A DNA stretch of 64,000 bases, taken from positions 26,348,507-26,412,506 of the forward strand of contig CM057152.1 in assembly GCA_029962745.1 (NCBI GenBank), in the 5' to 3' direction. The notes under the pieces are model-generated. The model did not search any database. It was not told the DNA's origin and saw only the letters and a list, made by a program, of their open reading frames with translations. The translations under genes were made by a program, and so were the position numbers. Positions 23,414 through 38,200 of this stretch are shown here, piece by piece (positions within the stretch are counted from its first letter, which is position 1; every line of letters starts with the position of its first letter). This stretch comes from Echinometra lucunter. Its lineage: Eukaryota; Echinodermata; Echinoidea; Camarodonta; Echinometridae.

Positions 23414-24973
23414 TTATCAAAGAGAAAATAAATGTACATGTAACAAAAAATAAATGAATAAGTAAAGATAACAAAACTCCTTAATACATTTAGTGACACT
23501 ACCAAACTGACTCCATATCAACTCCAAACCATCAATTCTTGGCTAGTGTCAGTCTTGGTAGTGTGACTGAGGTATTAAGAGTAGTTATTAGTTGGAATGT
23601 TCCACAAAAAGAAAATTTATAGCAAAAAAATCCTTGGTGTTCTTAGAGCATGTTGGCTTTTCATATAAAGAAATTAAGGCCAATGGCACTTGCCTTGATG
23701 ACACATTATTCCTATTTACCACAGGTTAATGTATTTAGATTTTAATGCACAATCAATAAATGTGTTTTTTACATGATAATATAGCTTTCAGGATACATTC
23801 AAATAAATCTAAGAACTCTTAACCTATACATTGTACTCTTGAATTCCCTCATTCTTACCAACAGGAAACATACCACTCCTGGTGGTCGTGAAATAAATAC
23901 ATGTAAGCATCAAGGAAATGTACCTTAATTTTGTGAGCTACAATGGCTGTGATTTTTCGAGAATATGTGCAGTAAATACAGAATGGTACGTGACAACACC
24001 TAATCAGTAAACTGATTGTATATCCACATACATGTACAGGTAGAGAGGAGAAAAAAAATCTGAGCTTGATACAAGTAGCATGACAACAATTGTATACATT
24101 CCACAAGTAAAACTCATGTCCTTTCATTCGTACAATGTATCAGCTATTAGACTCTACATTTGTTCTTCACTGTTTCATTCATAATTCAAAATATGCAAAT
24201 TTCAGTCTATCAACCCTCATAAAACAAATTTTTACATGCTGTTTAATACACTTGCATATTACCCCTTTTTCCAAGCATTCTAAAAAAAGTATCCAAGGAG
24301 TTGGATAAGTATGATGTTGGATACCAAAAATCCAATACCTGCTCTAGCAATTTCATAGAAGAAAATGCCTCATCTTGCATATCTAGAAATTCTACTGTCC
24401 GAAGTGTATCACCATTCACTCATTAATGTAACCACCAAAGCACTTTAACAGAGCCTGCTTGTTTCAAAATCATGATGCAGTTAACTATAAACATTTAACT
24501 TACCTTGATTGAACAAACCCTCTTTTTACAATACCCCTACAAAATAACAAAAGAAAAGGAATAGACTTTAATTAAAATGTGAAGATTTAAAGACGTCATT
24601 TCTAATCAACCCCTGCTTTGGGAAAAACCACTGGAAGCACTAATTACATGTACCTATCTGATTCAGTTGCAAAGCAAGGATTTGTCTACTAATTTGCATT
24701 TTTTGCACAATAAACATTCTTTATTCCACTCCAGTGATTAAAGGTAAGCTAACATTAATCATTTACTTTCATATAATCACCGGGTATGGTTCATAATATG
24801 CATAGACATCTGGCTGAACAAAAAACAGAAAAGGTACACACCACGTCACCTCCAATATAGACAATAAAAAACATTTTATCACTCACATGCAATTATCTTT
24901 TTCCATTTTAAGGCACATAAACTTAGAGATGCCAACTTGTGTATAATTACATCAAATAATATTTAGTATATCA
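23414..24973. other. intergenic sequence without recognised gene
   Basis: AT-rich sequence with no supported feature. Confidence 0.5.
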
Positions 24974-25119
24974 GGGCCCTCTTGCATAAAAATTTGCGAT
25001 TAAACGCAACTCAAAAAATTAAACGCAACTTGATTTTCAACCAATCAGAATTGCATATTTGGGACTTGCATTTAATTTTTTGAGTTGTGTTTAATCGCCA
25101 CTTTTTATGCAAGAGGGCC
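24974..25119. mobile_element. fold-back element
   Basis: Ends GGGCCCTCTTGCATAAAAA and TTTTTATGCAAGAGGGCC are inverted, and the arms continue through AAACGCAACTCAAAAAATTAAA. 146 bp; contains a CCAAT box-like CCAATCAG by chance or design. Confidence 0.8.
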
Positions 25120-25184
25120 ATGACATAATGATTAACACTTCAGATCTTCGGATTTATCCCCCTCCCCCTTCCCACTAAAAAAGA

Positions 25185-25226
25185 CCCCCCCCCCCCCCCC
25201 CCAAAAAAAAAAAAAAAAAAAAAAAA
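25185..25226. repeat. C18-A24 homopolymer pair
   Basis: Eighteen C directly followed by 24 A. Length is prone to polymorphism and sequencing error. Confidence 0.9.
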
Positions 25227-28200
25227 GACCAGTGGCTAAAATAAAATTTTAAAAATATAGAAATTTGGCATTTTATATTCAAGGGTAACTTACAAAAGAT
25301 TTGTGAATCTACGGCTATGTATGAAATTGCCCTTCTTGTAATTGAAGACATAAAGTTCCTTTCCTTTGAAAACTACTGATTCTGAACAAACGGAAGGAAA
25401 ATTGACCATTTCTCCTTTGTGGTCTTTTCATTTATACATGGACGGAAAGCAAATAATGAAAATTTGAAATTTAAGGAATTCAAAGATTTTACTACATTAC
25501 ATGTGCCATGAATTTGGAGGGGGGGGGGGGTTGAGAGAAAAAAAAAAGCACCACAATGTGAATTTTCACAGCATTCACTCAAAGGTATCCTGACAACTTG
25601 ATATCTTTTACATGCTTACACCACCAGTATTTAGTGGCACATGGCAAATACTCAACAGTTTAAACACATTATTACATGTATAAAGACATGACATATTCAA
25701 GGTATATTGTATTCTTACAACTATTACAACAACAACATAACATGTTTCCCTTCAGTCTATTAAGAACTCGGGGGCATTAAATCTCAAAAATTAGTACAGT
25801 TATGGTTCTCAAAATACATTATCATAATAATATATATCAAATATTTCTATGAAATCAAGCAAATAAAAGATGACATAAACTTCCATTATCTAACAGCAAT
25901 GGTCACAAAAGAAAAATGAAAGTGAGACATGTTATGTACAGTCTCATAATATTCTTGAAAAAAAATCTCTGCTTATCTACTGAAGAATTTTTGTGTAGAA
26001 TATCTAAAAGGAATGATAATCACAGGTATGAAGGCCCTGTGCAAGGATCCTTCACTGTTGACCTTACTATCTAATAATCAAAAATGTTATTAGACAGTTG
26101 GTTTAAAATGCATTTTGGGGATGTTTTCGGCATTAAGGGAGAGGTATATGAACTATTTCTGTGAAAAACCTCTCATTTGCTTAATACTTCAGGGGAAAAA
26201 AAAACCTTCATGGATAGTATTCTGAGATCCATTATATCACTGATAAAATCAGTGAGATAAAATAACCCTAAAATCCTTTTAGATCAGTATTGTGAGCACC
26301 ATTTTATCAAGATTTTATATCATGGACACGCCCATTTATGATACAGTAACCAATCAGAAATGTTGAATCGTACTCTATCTTGCTAAGTCAATGAAATTGC
26401 TTTCCCCAGTAGATGGGGAAAACAGCAGCAATGCATAATTTATGCAAACCCGTTTTTCCTGACAAATTACTTCAGTATTTTCTGTGGCTTCATAATGCCA
26501 TTTCAAGCACATTTAAAAGGACAATACAAGTAGGCAAAAAATCTTTAAATCCAATTCGATTATCATATGGTGAATGTTGCCAGAGTATAACAGTCAGTAA
26601 TTATGGCATTTTCTTTTTTCATCTCAAGGCTAGTAGTAAATATATTTAGAAATGTTGTATATACTAAGTGTCTGTGAGATAGAATAGCCCCTACCCTATT
26701 TTAAGTTTCATTTTATCTTATCCTTCAAAGTGAGATGGGTTAAATGCAAAAGCTGCACATTTGTCTTTAGCTGTAGTAGATACCGCTGGAGATGATAGAC
26801 CGAGTTCAATAAAAGATGAAATCTGAGATAAAAAGTGGTCTCACTTAATATCCCATGTCAGCTTATCACCATCAGTATTTTAACTATTTCAATTTATTAC
26901 ATGTATCTTCAGTCAGTGAAGCCACCTTTTTTCCGGGGAGGGGGGGGGGGGGCTGTCAAAACTGTACATTGGCTTTACAGGGCAAGATTTTGTCCAAAAA
27001 ATAATTACTCAAAAGCACAAACTAAAAAAAAAAGTAAAGGTGAAGGTAAAATAACATCTCCACAAAATATGTGCATATCATCTGACACAGAAATGCACAT
27101 GACAGCTGTATATTTGAAGTGAGAAGATTCAACATTAAGTTTCATTCCACTTAAAAGGAGAGTTCATCTTTTGCTCAAATGACATTTATTCTTATCATTA
27201 TTACTCAGAGTGAAGCCAATATGCTGCTTATGGACAAAGTGCAGGAACAATAAATATCTGATATGCAAAGTGTTATTTATTACATTCATTTGCTTTTAAT
27301 TATTTTTCTTGTGGTATTAATTAAGCATACATCACAACACTTAGATGTCATCTTCCAAAAGTAAGAATGGTTGAAGTTATTTCTGTACAAAGTTACTTTT
27401 CAAAATTTACTTCCCATCTATATGTACGTTAAAAGGTTGTAGGGAGTGAATGCAGAAGAATAAATATAATGTAAAGCATAAATTTGGGAGAGACAAAGCC
27501 CATAGACCCTACACAAAAATCATTGCATACTTGCCACACATAAAAAGCGAATTTGTTGAGACAGAAAAGAAGACGGGTGGTAAATTTTCTGCCCACTGTT
27601 CAGCAACCCATTTGATATAATAATCAGATGCCAATCAGGCTCAAGTGACTCAAGTATAAATTGTACACATATGGAAAAAGTGTTCAACATATTTACCTTT
27701 CTCAAAAATTTTCTTCCATTTTTCTTTCCTCTTTACACCTTCCCTATCTTATTTTTCTGAAGCCTCTTTCTGCCACTTCTACGTTGGATATAACCTTTTA
27801 CATGCATGTCTACTTTAATAAATACTTTAAACGTCTCTTTGACTCTTAATCATAAATGTTTTCTATAAATTCTTAGCCATCTCATGTTTTCTTCAATGAA
27901 ATCTGTGAAAAGCAACAATGTGAACTTAATATTCTATGTATCATTCTTTGGATTCAATTAACAAGGATATTTTATCAAATTAAAATGGATGAACCAGTGA
28001 AAAATGGTGTACTTCATAAAAGAAGGTATTTGGAACCTTTCATATCTCAGGCAAGAACAACCCTGTTTATTTAGCATCCTTGGAATATAACCTCATAACA
28101 GTATATTTTTGCAAGTAATTCAGTAATTACCATGGTGCTCTCTTTATTTTCTTTTATTAGCTTTGTCTGAGAAACATTAAAAAAACATGTCATATAAATT

Positions 28201-28777
28201 CATGAATGTTGAGGACTCTGATTTCAGTGAAAAAGTTTTGTACAACTTCTGTGCCAATATTGCCTACATTTACAGCCATTACAACATGTTTCTTAATACA
28301 TATGATCTTGATGAAAGTCTAATTTGTGACTATTCACCTGGATATTTGTTACCACTTTGGCAAGCTCTGCATGGGGGCTAAGAAACAAATCTCTCAAGAA
28401 AAAAAAAAAGAAACAGTAATCTTCAGAACAGAACAAGAATGTCACTAAAAATAAACTATCTACAGGATGTTGCATCTCTTAAATTACTGATTAAAAACAA
28501 CCAGTCCTGCTCCATTTCACACCCACTCAAGTATTAGAGAAAGTGAGTCCAAATCCAGTAGGCAGTGATTGGTCACCATTCTCCTAGTGGGACCATAATG
28601 CATGGAATCCTTTCACTGAAAACAGTGCTGATCCTTCCAAGTCACAGGAGAAGATCCATGATAAGTTCATTACTGGATGGCATACAACCTTTCTTGGATA
28701 GGACATATCACAAGAGAATCCTCAAGGACTTTAACAGGTGGCATTGTACAATCATGCCATCTGATCTCCAACAAACT
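25227..28777. other. intergenic sequence and USP34 3' UTR
   Basis: The part next to 28777 is expected to be USP34 3' UTR; its end is not certain. Short open frames show no family signal. A G14 run lies near 26939. Confidence 0.5.
28066..28148 (-). promoter_or_regulatory. USP34: candidate USP34 polyadenylation signals
   Basis: Minus-strand AATAAA hexamers lie at 28143-28148 and 28066-28071, about 630 and 710 bases past the stop. Both are plausible 3' UTR ends. In AT-rich DNA the motif is common, so this is only a candidate. Confidence 0.3.
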
Positions 28778-29283
28778 TCAAGTTGGTGAACTGTCACTAT
28801 GGTCTTTGAGAATGTTGATAAGTAGTTCTAAACTCTTAATGACAGCACCAATTGGATCCTGTTTACGTGACTTTGGACCTACTAATCTTGATTCTTCGCC
28901 CTCTGCAGGAGTTGATTGGTTATCACTCTGGGCTGGAGGTGAGGAGGCTGAAGTACACTGTCCTGAAGTCTCTGTTGGTGATCGAGGTGACAGCAGCAGA
29001 GGTTGTGGGCTGGCATCAGGTGATTGTGGCACTTTAGCATCCTCCTCCCCATCTTCCTCCTTGCTGTCAAGTGATTCACTAGCAGTTCTCTTTTTGCTGC
29101 TTCTACCTTCCTCGACTGCCAATGCTTTCTTACTCTCAACATTGTCAGAGTCTTTGATAGTGCTTTCCTTCTTTGGAACTTTCAGATTTCCCGGTTTCAA
29201 GGTTTGTGAGTCTCCCTTTTGGTCCTTTGGCTGATGCTTTACATCTTGGCTTAGACGCCGCCTTTTGTTTGGTATACTGTCAG
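28778..29283 (-). CDS. USP34: USP34 last coding exon and stop
   Basis: 506 bp. Two bases complete Ala after acceptor tttatag; the exon ends ILKDHSDSSPT and stop at 28778-28780. It is Lys/Ser/Pro-rich with SIPNKRRRLSQD at the start and no recognised domain. A 199-bp offset copy of its first ~65 bp and acceptor lies in the preceding intron. Confidence 0.88.
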
Positions 29284-32200
29284 CTATAAACACAGAAGAG
29301 AAGAGAAGTTGAAATTCAAGCAGAATGAAGAGAGGAAACAAAATTTTTCATTTGATCATGGATTCCTTTAATACATAGTCCTCAAAACTAAAATTGCTGA
29401 AACAATTTTGGTCCCTTTGGGTCCTTTGGCTGATGCTTTACATCTTGGCTTTGATGCCGCCTTTTGTTTGGTATACTGTCAGCTATAAACACAGAAGAGA
29501 AGATAAGTTGAAATTCAAGCAGAATGAAGAGAGGAAAAATTCTTTTCATTTGATCATGGATTCCTTTAATACATAGTCCTCAAAACTAAAATTGTTCAAA
29601 CACCAAAAAATATTCTACTCTGTATGTTGGGGGATTCCGTATTGCTATTCTACTCTAAAACTATTTACTTCAAATCCTTATTGTATACAGACATATTGCA
29701 AGTTTAAATAAACTCTGTACTGCATTAACTTTTCCGTAGAATAGTCAAAGCATCCATATGTGTTTGCATAAACAGGACCTGCACTGAAACCAGTTACATT
29801 ATTTTGTAATGGCTATCCAAGACAACAGTCACAACTGATATAGGTGAGTCACCACCTGACTTTGTCCCATACTGGCTCCCAATTTGTAAAGGCATAAATT
29901 TAGAAAAAAATATATATCAATGATTCTCCATCTCTAAAAACAAATGCAGTAATCTTATTCTTTATAGGGCATTATGATGTCACCAGATGCAAATTATTTC
30001 AAAACTATTACAATATCCACCTCTTTAAAAGGCAATCTCTTACTATTTTCTCTCAAAGAGAAAATATGTCTAGACAAGATAACCTTTCTGTTTAGTTACA
30101 AATGGGCCATGAACTTAATATTGACTCTGATGAGATACAAGTAGGGTATACCATGCTATCCAAAGATAATTCTGATAAGAACATACCTAATGAAGTACTT
30201 TGAGTTTGTTTGATGTCTTTCTTCCCCTTTTTGTCTTCTGCTGGGATCCCTTCTTTCTTTCCATCCTTCTTTCCCTTCCTCCTCTCATCATCTTCACAAG
30301 ACATCTCCTCGGCTATCCCTGCCTCTTTGCTCTCACCTTTTGACTCTTCCTCCACTTCAAATTCATCTGATGATGAATTGGATGATGAATGGGATGACGA
30401 TGTGGAGGATGATGTCCTGTGTTTCTTGACAGGTGAGCGGGGTTGGCGTGGGTTCGGGCATGGTTGATGTCTTCTGCAGACCTCTAGGATGTGTTTGAGG
30501 GAGGGTACAAGAGCAGGATTCAGCTGCTGAGGAAGGACCACAGAGAACATCTGCAGAAGAGCTCTCAGGTCCTGTAGGGCAGAAGGTACCGAGAGGAATC
30601 ATTACTATCATACCCTCAAACACAATACATTGCTACAGTGCCTAGTTGTAGTACTGCTTTAGTGACTACATGGAAATACACTTTTTTCATCTGTAGACAC
30701 ATACACACAGAATAGAAAGCCTCAGAAAATATACTGAACATTTATTTTCAATTCAGCATTATGCCTACTGTGACTGACTTCCAAAAATAAATAAAAACTT
30801 AATCAAACACCTTTTTCAACCCCCCCCCCCCCCCCCCCCCCCCCCCATGCATGGTGATATACTGGAACCTGCAGTAAGACATAAAGCAGATGATTACAAT
30901 GGCATATCATCTCTTTTACTCCAAACTGCCCACTTATATAAGTTCCAAAATGCGATTTTGCAGTTCATTCATGAAGAAGAGATAAACCTCTTACCCCATT
31001 AAGCTTGTAAGCTGCAATGGCCAGTTGATGCTTGTCATATCCAGCGATATCCTCTCGCTCTGCTAACACATTGTTGCATATTGTCTTCACAACTGTATCC
31101 CAGTTATTGCACAGTATATCTTGATACACCTAACATTGTGAAAAAGCAATTAAATTCATAAATTGATGATTAGAAATGTAATTAAGCAAGATTCATTAGG
31201 TAAGGCAGGGTGTAACCTGTCACAATTTTACTTCTTGCCAAAACCTGTTACATATCTTCCTGATTTCATTTTCATTAAAGGAATACGCCCAGTAAATCAG
31301 TTAATATCTCAATTATATTTTGGATTTACATGTAGCATTCAGGTTATTAATGTGGACACAGATGCATGCTTACTCCAGCTGGGTAAATCCTGGATAGCTG
31401 AAAAATAATTGACCACATGCATTCCAAAGAAAGACATGTCTTAAGAAAACATAAATATTCCTGCCTGATAATAAAGCTATTAATGAAGTGCACATGCACT
31501 AGCCAATACAACCTTCACCAAATTATCTCTCTACAGATAAGCCTAAAGCAGTATTAATTCTTTTTAGCTGTAAACTTTTCTGTCTTGTAATTCTATGTAT
31601 AATAGTACAGGGTAATTATCAAGAAAGCAAAAAATATAAAATATAAATGCAGCAATGGAAATACCCACATGAAAGTCGACTCAAGGTCTGGCCACCTCTA
31701 TTCGACAATGGAACTTAGAAATTTTTACCAGTCAATACAGTATAGGCCGTAATGTACAGCTGCCTGTTCAGTTATTGAACAGTTATTGCCTAGAGTTATT
31801 TGTTCAGGTCAAAAAGGTGTCTTTAAGTCATCAATAGCCAGTATTCGGTAACCCTGGGGTATTGCTTCCATTTGAGAATTTAATCATTTGTACGGGGCAG
31901 GTGGAAGGGACGGGAACAGATAAAAATGATCAATCTTCTGTCAAAGTTCACCTAGGTTGCTTTTGAGGTCAATAAGATAACGTGACGTAACCATTAGCAT
32001 ACCATAAGTTGACTTCAATTTGTCAGATTTTTTGGTTTAGATTCAATTTAAAGTGTCCCCTTTGGAGGGGGGGGCGGTACATTTTGGGTCAAATTGACCT
32101 AAAGTTATTGTTTGGGTCAAACAGTTGATTTAAAGTCATTAATGGCTAGTATTTAGTAACTCAGGGGTATCACTTCCATTTGAGTATATACTAAACAGGC

Positions 32201-35200
32201 AGCTGTACACTACGACCTATAGTGTATTTGCTCGTAAAATTTCAAAGTTCCGGTGTCGACTTGAGGTGGCCAGACCTCGAGTCAACTTTCAGGAGGGTAT
32301 TTCCATTGCTGTTTGTGGTACCATGTGATTATATCTTCAATTGCCTCAACAAGACACCGTCTCTCCTGTAAGACAGACTAAGTCAAGCATCATTCTGTCT
32401 GCTTTCATGCATGCAACAGTTGTTCATCATTCAAAGATGAGTACTACCTTTTGTACTACCTATGAGTGCAACACAAAGGCATACAAAGTATTGTTATCTT
32501 CCTTGCCTTTGACTCGTCAATACAATAGCCCTGATATCATTTTAGCTTGGATAGTTCATAAAAGCAACCAAATTGTCAGTCATTACTATACTCACCCTGG
32601 GAAAAAATATACAGAAAAAGGATGTACATGTACATTGTTGAGGAATGTGCGTTCATCTAAGAGTACACTCTCTACATAGTCATGAAAGGACTGTAAGCTG
32701 CACAGTAGCTGGATGGAGTCCCTCTCATTACCCTATTCATAATAAAGGTATAAGAAGATCAACACTGGTCAAAGATATCTTCTGGAGTAAATTAATCTGG
32801 GACTCTCCACATACTTTTTTTTTAAATGAAAACAACAAACATAACCATATCCTAATATGGTTAATATCTTATATCAATATTTTATATTAAATATTAAATA
32901 TTTTATATTTCATATTAAATTATCATCCTTGACATAGGCCTACTAAGAGCAATTTACAAGTAACAGATGCTGCTACATAATCCTTAAAAATTATCATTAC
33001 TAATATTCACCTTAAAGATCCTTCAGTCTTCAGTAGACATATGAAAATGGCACACTAGAAAAACCAAAATACAACTACACATAGCTTTCACATTTCTGCA
33101 TATAACTTTCACATCTCTAACTCATACTGTGCCACTGACTGTATGAACAAGGACCATAATTAAAATCTCAGAGTCAAAAAAGTTTCCTTCTACTTCAATT
33201 TCAGATAAGGCCTTGAACTGCTCACATGGGAAATATCCTTTCAAAGAGAATGGCAATTAAATCATCATCATGATGATGACGGTGATGATGATGATAATGG
33301 TTACTATAATGATGTTGATGCTATGTTGATGTTCATTATGAACATGATATTAATGGATGTGGGCAAAATCTACTACCCAAAAGATATGAAAATTAGGAAG
33401 ATTTTTACCTGTGTATGATAGATTGTCTTCCAGTATTTGGCAAACCAGTCAAGCTGTAATGGAATACCTTCATATGCTACTAGAACACCTGAAACACCAC
33501 AAGGAATATCAGTACAAACAATGAGTTACATTTCATTGTAAAAAAGAAAATAAAGAAAATCAGAAGTTAGTATTCCACAACATTAATGAGAAGGTCCAGT
33601 TACAGTAAAGGTGAAAAATATTTAGCAGGCTTTCTTATTCCTTTCACTGCTATGTGGAATAGTATAACATACATGTAAAAAGGATTTATTTTGAATTGCC
33701 CCAATATTTCAAATATAACTTGAAAAGTTTTGAAACTCTGGACCATATATTTTATGCCACATGTATCCCATATACCCATATCTGCCTTCAGTACCTTTCA
33801 CTACGGGTGATTTCAAGCATAACTGAGTCAATTTGTTGTCATATGGTCAATCCAAAACTTTATGACATACAATTAATATTGGGTACTGCATAACCACTTT
33901 TCAAACTGATACTCAAATTTTAGATAGCAGCATTTAATTACTGGTTTGTCAATGATAAATGGGCAATGGATAACAAGGGATGGATGTGTTTTCATGCCAC
34001 ATGCCCCATATCACAGCAATTCTATCAATTCATTACTTGAAAGTTGGGCTCCAATTTTCTGAACTTCACATTGTATATAATCTGCTTGTTCACACTTAAG
34101 TGTATAACACAATATCAACAAGCAGCACTGCACAGCTAAATACTTAAATGTACTACAGCAAGGTAATAGCCACAATGTGTCTTGCCATGTTTGTGTGCAA
34201 TCATTCTTGCAGGTAAATTTATCCTCATTTGACCATTGACCTACATATGTGACTTTTGACTCCAAATAACATTGAGGTTCCTGTAAGCCATCTACCATCC
34301 AAGTTAGGTTACAAATGGGCCTATGGTTTCGAAAGTTACCCACCCCAGTAAAAACTTGGAGGTAAATTTTAACATTTGACCTACATATGTGATCTGTGAT
34401 AACATTGAGGTCCCTGTAAGGCATCTACCAACCACGTGTGGTTACAAACAGGCTAGTGATTCAAAACTTACTAACCCAAGTAGAAACTTCCAGGTACATT
34501 TTAACATTTGACCTCATTTGTCCTTTGACCCCCATATTACACTGAGGTCCCTATAGAGCATTTAATATCCCAGTTTGGTTACAAATGGGCAAATGGTCGC
34601 AAAGTTATCCAAGTTTCATAAGCATCACGGACGGACACCGATAAGGATCCCTGATCCCTTAGTCTCACTCCACCTCAGTGGCTCAAACAAAAATGTTCTT
34701 CTTTCAAAGATGCAAACAAGCCAATAGCAAGATTGCGTCTCGCCCACCCGTGACTACATAACACGAAAGTTTCCCCAAGTACATCCCTAACCAAGTTTGA
34801 TGTCACAAGAATGTCTTGCAGGTAAACTTTAATGTTTGACCTAAAATGACCTTTAACCTTACCATGTGACCTGACGCCACAATAGCATGAATGTACACCT
34901 AGTGCATCTATCACCCAAATTTGGTTGCTATTGCAGCAACATGTGCCCAGTTATGTGTCATAAGAGAGTCTTGTAGGTAAACTTTAACGTTTGAAATAAA
35001 ATGACCTTTGAACTTACCATGTGACCTCCAATACTACTATAACATGAAGGTCCCCCAAGTACATCTATGACCCAAGTTTAGTTGAAAAGGGAGCAACAGT
35101 TGAAAAGTTTTTGTCATAAGAGAGTCTTGCAGGTAAACTTTAACATTTGACCTCAAATGACCTTTGACCTCACCATTTGATCTCCGACAGCACCACAACA

Positions 35201-38200
35201 CGATGTTACCCCTAGTGCAGCTATCACCCAAGTTTGGTTGCCATTGGACCAACAGTTGTCAAGTTCTGTGTCATAAGAGTCTTGCAGGTAAACTTTGACG
35301 TTTGAAATAAAATGACCTTTGAGCTTACCATGTGACATCCGATGCCACTATAACATGAAGGTCTCCCAAGTGCATCTATGACCAAAGTTTAGTTGAAAAG
35401 GGAGCAACGGTTTCAAAGTTATTTGTCATAAGAGAGTCTTGCAGGTAAACTCTAACATTTGACCTCAAATGACTTTTGACCTCACCATGTGACCTCCAAC
35501 AGCACCACCACATGATGTTACCCCTAGTGCATCTATCACCCAAGTTTGGTTGCCATTGGACCAACAGTTGCCTAGTTCTCATAAGAGAGTCTTGCAGGTA
35601 AACTTTAACGTATGTAAAAAGAGTCTTGCAGGTAAACTCTAACATTTGACCTCAAATGACCTTTGACCTCACTATGTGACCTCCGACAGCACCACATCAT
35701 GATGTCACCCCTAGTGCATCTATCACCCAAGTTTGGTTGCCACTGGACCAGCAGTTGCCAAGTTATGTGTCATAAGAGAGTCTTGCAGGTAAACTTTAAC
35801 GTATGTAAAAAGAGTCTTGCAGATAAACTCTAACATTTGACCTCAAATGACCTTTGACCTCACTATGTGACCTCCAACAGCACCACATCATGATGTCACC
35901 CCTAGTGCATCTATCACCCAAGTTTGGTTGCCACTGGACCAACAGTTGCCAAGTTATGTGTCATAAGAGAGTCTTGCAGGTAAACTTTAACATATGTAAA
36001 AAGAGTCTTGCAGGTACTCTATAACCATGTGACTTCAAATGACCTTTGACCTCACCATGTGACCTCCAACAGCACCGCAACATGACGGTACTCCTAGTGC
36101 ATCTACCACCCAAGTTTGGTTGCCATTGGACCAGCAGTTGCCAAGTTATGCATCATAAGAGAGTCTTGCAGGTAAACTTTAACATTTCTGACAGACAGAC
36201 AGACGCCATTTGGATCCCTTAGTCTCGCCTTCATCTCCAGTGGGCGAGACAAAAAAAGGACAGGAATGTTCATTTCATTATTATCTGATATTAGAAACTA
36301 GAAAGTAAAGTTTTAGGAAAATAAGAGATTTTACACATAGAAGACATCATACTTACTCAGTCCTATGATCTCCTCTGTAAGCATCTTGTTATGCATGGCT
36401 GCATAGCAGAGAGCCTCAACCAAGCTGTGATAAGGACCAAAGAAGTCTAGTAATGTCTTGTCATACTCTGGATCAGCTCCCTATTAAAGAGAAAGAAAAG
36501 TATGAAAATTAAACGAGAACTTACCGTTTGAAGTTTAATTGATATTTTATTAGTAATAAGAGGAGGAGATTACGTGTATGAGAGCCCGTTACTGCGCATG
36601 CGTCAATTTTCGTAGAGTAGAAGGCGATTGTGTATAAATTTTTCGAGAACTGATTTAGCGTTTGAAGTACATGGGAGGGTGAGGAGGGACGTAATCTCCT
36701 CCTCTTATTACTAATAAAATATCAATTAAACTTCAAACGGTAAGTTCTCGTTTAATTTTCATATTTTACTACGTAATATCGTATGAGATTACGTGTATGA
36801 GATTTTAAAGCAACACTGTCGCCTTCTAGTAAAACAGGAGTCATATTCATGACACATACCACTTAAGGAATAAAGCAGGACTATCTTGTAGACTACTGGC
36901 TTAGGATGGCCTGAGAGAAAGTCCTTCCAGTAACCACTGGTTTATCATAGAAAGTCTTGAAAGTTCTTTCATTTGACCAGCCTGCTTGGCTTAGTATAGC
37001 TGATACTGGCAAGTCATTGTTCTTTGCTGCCGACGTTGAAGCCGCTCTAGTAGAATGGGCCTTGTACTTGACTGTATCAATGCCTGCTGAACTCAGTACA
37101 TATTTTAACCATCTGGAAATTGTCTGAGCTGAAACCCTTTTGTGTGGCTTCTTAAAACTGATGAACAATCTCTGTTTATTTTTTCTGATTGGTCTAGTCA
37201 GCTTCAAGTAGTACTTTAAGTATCTTACAACACAAAGTCTCTTATCTTGGGGATAAGCTTCCAGAGTTACAGATGTATCTAAATTACCTGGTTTCGACTG
37301 TTTGAACAGTTCCTCAAAGTGGAAAGAGACTGCGCTGTTAGACAAACTCATTTTGTCCAGTTTCATGAGGTGGAGTGTTTGAACACGTTGCGCAGAGGTC
37401 AGCGCAATAATCATACATAGTTTCAGCGTTAACATTTTAAGAGTCAATGAACTCGCTGGTGAAAGAGAACGTAGGTAATTAAGGACATGGCTGACATCCC
37501 AAATCTCTTTATATCTTGCTGTGGGAGGACGAAGATGAAACACACCTCTCATGAAACGCTTGATGAGCGGGTGAGTTCCAACTGAATAAGGGGTGTCCAG
37601 TAAATTAAGAAAGGAAGATAGAGCACTCCGTGCACAGTTCAAAACATTATATCCAGCATTGTCCTTGTAATAAAGTTTGCTCAAGAAATCTAACACAACA
37701 GTCACGTCTGCATTCAAATGATCCGAGCTTAATGTTTCACAGAAACTTTTCCACTTCTTCATGTATATTGCATACTGTTTCTTTGTTGACTTGCGCCATG
37801 AAGAAATAATAATCTTTACAGTTCCAGGTTTTAGGCCTTTATTTTCAAAGGGTTTGGTGATAACCTGCAACAGACAAGATCAATGCGAGAATGTAAAGGG
37901 TGAGGTTCATTAGTAATAGGTTGTGTAAGTAGTGATTCGCTTCTTGAGAGGAACATGGGTTTCCCAATTATCATTTTCTTGAAGAGGGGGAACCATGCCT
38001 GAGTGGGCCAATTTGGGACTACTAAAATGCCCGATGCATTATCCTGATTTATTTTTTGGAGGCATTTAGCAACAAGACAAAAGGGTGGGAAAGCATAGAA
38101 ATCCAGCCCCTTCCAATTGAGGGTGAAAGCATCTACTGCTACTGCTTCTGGGTCAGGCAACCATGAAACATAATTCTCTAACTGTTTGTTGAGTCTAGAA

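Noticed and set aside
28852..29234. Plus-strand frames over the last exon
   Set aside because: They are complements of the Ser/Lys-rich USP34 tail, which has splice-site and phase support.
32341..32890. Plus-strand open frames near 32.5 kb
   Set aside because: They are the shadow of minus-strand exon 25; peptides are not protein-like.
34733..36253. CRISPR-like array
   Set aside because: Units are long, diverged tandem copies without uniform short repeats and unique spacers, and the genome is an animal's.
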